Shown here: one piece after another, positions 61,378-64,000 of the stretch
Layout: the number at the start of each line of letters is the position of its first letter
How positions within the stretch are numbered: position 1 is the first letter of the stretch
Origin: Hippophae tibetana
Lineage: Eukaryota > Streptophyta > Magnoliopsida > Rosales > Elaeagnaceae
Length of the DNA stretch: 64,000 nt
Reading direction: 5' to 3'
Assembly (NCBI GenBank): GCA_037013495.1
Contig: CM072810.1
Location: 53,926,843 to 53,990,842 of the forward strand
Made by a program: the position numbers and the translations under genes
The notes under the pieces: generated by a model
Databases searched by the model: none
What the model was told of the DNA's origin: nothing
What the model saw: the letters and a program-made list of their open reading frames with translations, nothing else

Positions 61378-64000
61378 AAAGCTTAAGCTTTCAATACGGG
61401 ACGCTTGAAATCTCACCCTTAATCCTCGTTCAAAGCTCACAACAAGTCACGAGGATGTTACCCCCCCGTGCACGACACAAGTCATTCTAAATGACACTTG
61501 GAAACAACATAGAAAGGTTACCCACAACAACAAACTCAGGGATGGTACTTACCTCGGTTGCATCATTCCGTCTCTTGTAAGCGAACTTTACCTCGAACTT
61601 GTGCTTTTATGGGACACAAACCGGAGATCATGTTTTGATACCAAACATAAGAAAAATAGCTAATCCTTCCTTCCAAAAGCTTAATCTTTCAATACGGGAT
61701 CCTTGAACTGTCACCCTTAATCCTCGTTCAAAACTCACACCAAGTCACGAGGATGTTACCCCCCATGCACGACACAAGTCATTCTAAATGACACATGGAA
61801 ACAACATAGAAAGGTTACCCACAACAACGAACCCAGGGATGGTACTTACCTCGGTTGCATCATTCCGTCTCTTGTAAGCGAACTTCACCTCGAACTTGTG
61901 CTTTTGTGGGATACAAATCGGAGATCATGTTTTGATAACAAATATAGGAAAAATAGCTAATCCTTCCTTCCTAAAGCTTAAGCTTTCCATGCGGGACGCT
62001 TGAACTGTCACCCTTAATCCTCGTTCAAAGATCACAACAAGTCACGAGGTTGTTACCCCCCGTGCACGACACAAGTCATTCTAAATGACACTTGGAAACA
62101 ACATAGAAAGGTTACCCACAACAACAAACCCAGGGATGGATACTTACCTCGGGTGCATCATTCCGTCTCTTGTAAGCGAACTTTACCTCGAACTAGTGCT
62201 TTTATGGGACACAAACCTGAGATCATGTTTTGATACCAAACATAAGAAAAATAGCTAATCCTTCCTTCCAAAAGCTTAATCTTTCAATACGGGATCCTTG
62301 AACTGTCACCCTTAATCCTCGTTCAAAACTCACACCAAGTCACGAGGATGTTACCCCCCATGCACGACACAAGTCATTCTAAATGACACATGGAAACAAC
62401 ATAGAAAGGTTACCCACAACAACGAACCCAGGGATGGTACTTACCTCGGTTGCATCATTCCGTCTCTTGTAAGCGAACTTCACCTCGAACTTGTGCTTTT
62501 GTGGGATACAAATCGGAGATCATGTTTTGATAACAAATATAGGAAAAATAGCTAATCCTTCCTTCCTAAAGCTTAAGCTTTCCATGCGGGACGCTTGAAC
62601 TGTCACCCTTAATCCTCGTTCAAAGATCACAACAAGTCACGAGGTTGTTACCCCCCGTGCACGACACAAGTCATTCTAAATGACACTTGGAAACAACATA
62701 GAAAGGTTACCCACAACAACAAACCCAGGGATGGATACTTACCTCGGGTGCATCATTCCGTCTCTTGTAAGCGAACTTTACCTCGAACTAGTGCTTTTAT
62801 GCGACACAAACCTGAGATCCTGTTTTGATACCAAACATAGGAAAAATAGCTAATCCTTCCTTCCAAAAGCTTAAGCTTTCCATACGGGACGCTTGAACTG
62901 TCACCCTTAATCCTCGTTCAAAACTCACACCAAGTCACGAGGATGTTACCCCCCATGCATTACACAAGTCATTCTAAATGACACATGGAAACAACATAGA
63001 AAGGTTACCCACAACAACGAACCCAGGGATGATACTTACCTCGGTTGCATCATTCCGTCTCTTGTAAGCGAACTTTACCTCGAACTTGTTCTTTTATGGG
63101 ACACAAAACTTAGATCATGTTTTGATACCAAACATAGGAAAATAGCTAATGCTTCCTTCCTAAAGCGTAAGCTTTCAAATGCGGGACGCTTGAACTGCCA
63201 CCCTTAATCCTCATTCAAAGCTCACAACAAGTCACGAGGATGTTACCCCCCCGTGCACGACACAAGTCATATTAAATGACACTTGGAAACAACATAGAAA
63301 GGTTACCCACAACAACAAACCCAGGGATGGTACTTACTTCGGTTGCATCATTCCGTCTCTTGTAAGCGAACTTTACCTCGAACTTGTGCTTTTATGGGAC
63401 ACAAACCTGAGATCATGTTTTGATACCAAACATAGGAAAATAGCTAATCCTTCCTTCCAAAAGCTTAAGCTTTCAATACGGGATGCTTGAACTGTCACCC
63501 TTAATCCTCGTTCAAAACTCACACCAAGTCACGAGGATGTTACCCCCCATGCACGATACAAGTCATTCTAAATGACACTTGGAAACAACATAGAAAGGTT
63601 ACCCACAACAACAAACCCAGGGATGGTACTTACCTCGGTTGCATCATTCTGTCTCTTGTAAGCGAACTTTACCTCGAACTTGTGCTTTTATGGGACACAA
63701 ACCTGAGATCATGTTTTGATACCAAACATAGGAAAAATAGCTAATCCTTCCTTCCAAAAGCTTAAGCTTTCAATACGGGATGCTTGAACTGTCACCCTTA
63801 ATCCTCGTTCAAAACTCACACCAAGTCACGAGGATGTTACCCCCCATGCACGACACAAGTCATTCTAAATGACACTTGGAAACAACATAGAAAGGTTACC
63901 CACAACAACAAACCCAGGGATGGTACTTACCTCGGTTGCATAATTCCGTCTCTTGTAAGCGAACTTTACCTCGAACTAGGACTTTTATGCGACACAAACC
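61378..64000 (+). repeat. Monomers recopied from 47.7-50.3 kb (offset 13,719 bp), cut by window end
   Basis: Follows 47659-50281 at 13,719 bp through CTTAATCTTTC (61680), both GGGTGCATC monomers 595 bp apart, CTTACTTCGG, CGATACAAGTC, CATTCTGTCTC (63648) and CATAATTCCG (63939). The final monomer is incomplete, so the array continues to the right. Confidence 0.8.

Larger units (their letters stand above)
1..64000 (+). repeat. Tandem satellite DNA array, ~297-bp monomer, ~215 copies
   Basis: Every part of the window is the same monomer repeated head to tail; no inverted copy and no unique insert was seen. Landmarks recur in a fixed order: the palindrome AAAGCTTAAGCTTT, a CACCCTTAATCC block, a CACGAGG block, a C-run of usually 6-7 bases, the dyad GTCATTCTAAATGAC, GGTTACCCACAAC, CTTACCTCGG, CGTCTCTTGTAAGCG, GATCATGTTTTGATA and AGGAAAAATAGC. 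Spacing between successive palindromes is 296-299 bp. GC content is roughly 40-45% by eye. Nested higher-order repeats and local homogenisation are typical of eukaryotic centromeric, pericentromeric or subtelomeric satellites. I do not recognise the family. A centromeric role is only a possibility; no feature here proves it. Confidence 0.97.

Noticed and set aside
1..64000. CRISPR array
   Set aside because: The repeat is ~297 bp with no variable spacers between copies, and there are no cas genes.
1..64000. Tandem 5S rRNA genes, whose plant units can be about 300 bp
   Set aside because: I find no 5S gene body or internal promoter boxes in the monomer; the length match is coincidental.
1..64000. 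Telomeric or subtelomeric short repeats
   Set aside because: GGTTACCC occurs once per monomer but never in tandem; no run of a 6-7-bp telomere motif exists.
1..64000. Transposon, LTR or insertion sequence inside the array
   Set aside because: Palindrome spacing stays at 296-299 bp apart from C-tract changes; there is no insert, target-site duplication, terminal repeat or transposase or reverse-transcriptase frame.
1..64000. A previously undescribed gene system
   Set aside because: There is no coding content on either strand. The interest is in repeat architecture only.
1..64000. Internal half-monomer duplication
   Set aside because: Short words recur within the monomer (CAAGTCA, GTTACCC, TTACCTCG, CGAACTT), but their spacings differ (about 34, 59, 39 and 14 bp), so they do not support an ancestral shorter repeat.

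Overview
The whole 64-kb window is one uninterrupted tandem satellite array. About 215 head-to-tail copies of a ~297-bp monomer fill it from end to end, all in the same orientation, and the array runs off both ends. I see no protein gene, rRNA or tRNA gene, transposon, CRISPR array or unique spacer. This architecture (long-range homogenised satellite with nested higher-order repeats, abundant CpG/TpG/CpA variation) indicates nuclear heterochromatin of a eukaryote, of the centromeric, pericentromeric or subtelomeric kind. I do not recognise the monomer family, so I cannot name the species. A plant or an animal with a methylated genome is plausible but is inference.

For phasing I start each monomer at a 14-bp perfect palindrome, AAAGCTTAAGCTTT, which holds two abutting HindIII sites around an AflII core. 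About 103 bp into each monomer there is a second symmetric element, the 15-bp dyad GTCATTCTAAATGAC. Monomers fall into recognisable subtypes, labelled here A to H plus hybrids. Most are 297 bp, A is 298, G is 296 and H is 299.

Layout. Positions 1-11372 are built from six- and seven-monomer units of subtypes A-F, themselves arranged in a 19-monomer, 5,644-bp super-period (6+7+6) repeated almost twice. Positions 11373-17614 show a 12-monomer, 3,567-bp period with an embedded 892-bp trimer duplication, and are where subtypes G and H first appear. Positions 17615-19694 return to A-F types. Positions 19695-25697 are a 2,672-bp nine-monomer unit in 2.2 copies with a nested 595-bp G+H dimer duplication. 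Positions 25698-28903 carry another A-F stretch followed by G/H units. Positions 28904-34854 are two nearly identical 2,976-bp ten-monomer units. From 34855 to the end the array is a mosaic of a ~2.69-kb nine-monomer unit, local 595-, 892- and 1,487-bp duplications, and multi-kilobase segments recopied at offsets of 13.7 and 18.5 kb. This last part also holds five expanded poly-C tracts (14-19 C), always in the same monomer of the unit.

The sequence therefore records repeated unequal exchange or conversion at several scales. It can be read as a layered history: older A-F units, a G/H pair that spread later, and very recent block duplications. All block edges were found by eye from shared diagnostic variants and are accurate to tens of bases; in-phase monomer boundaries are accurate to a base or two.
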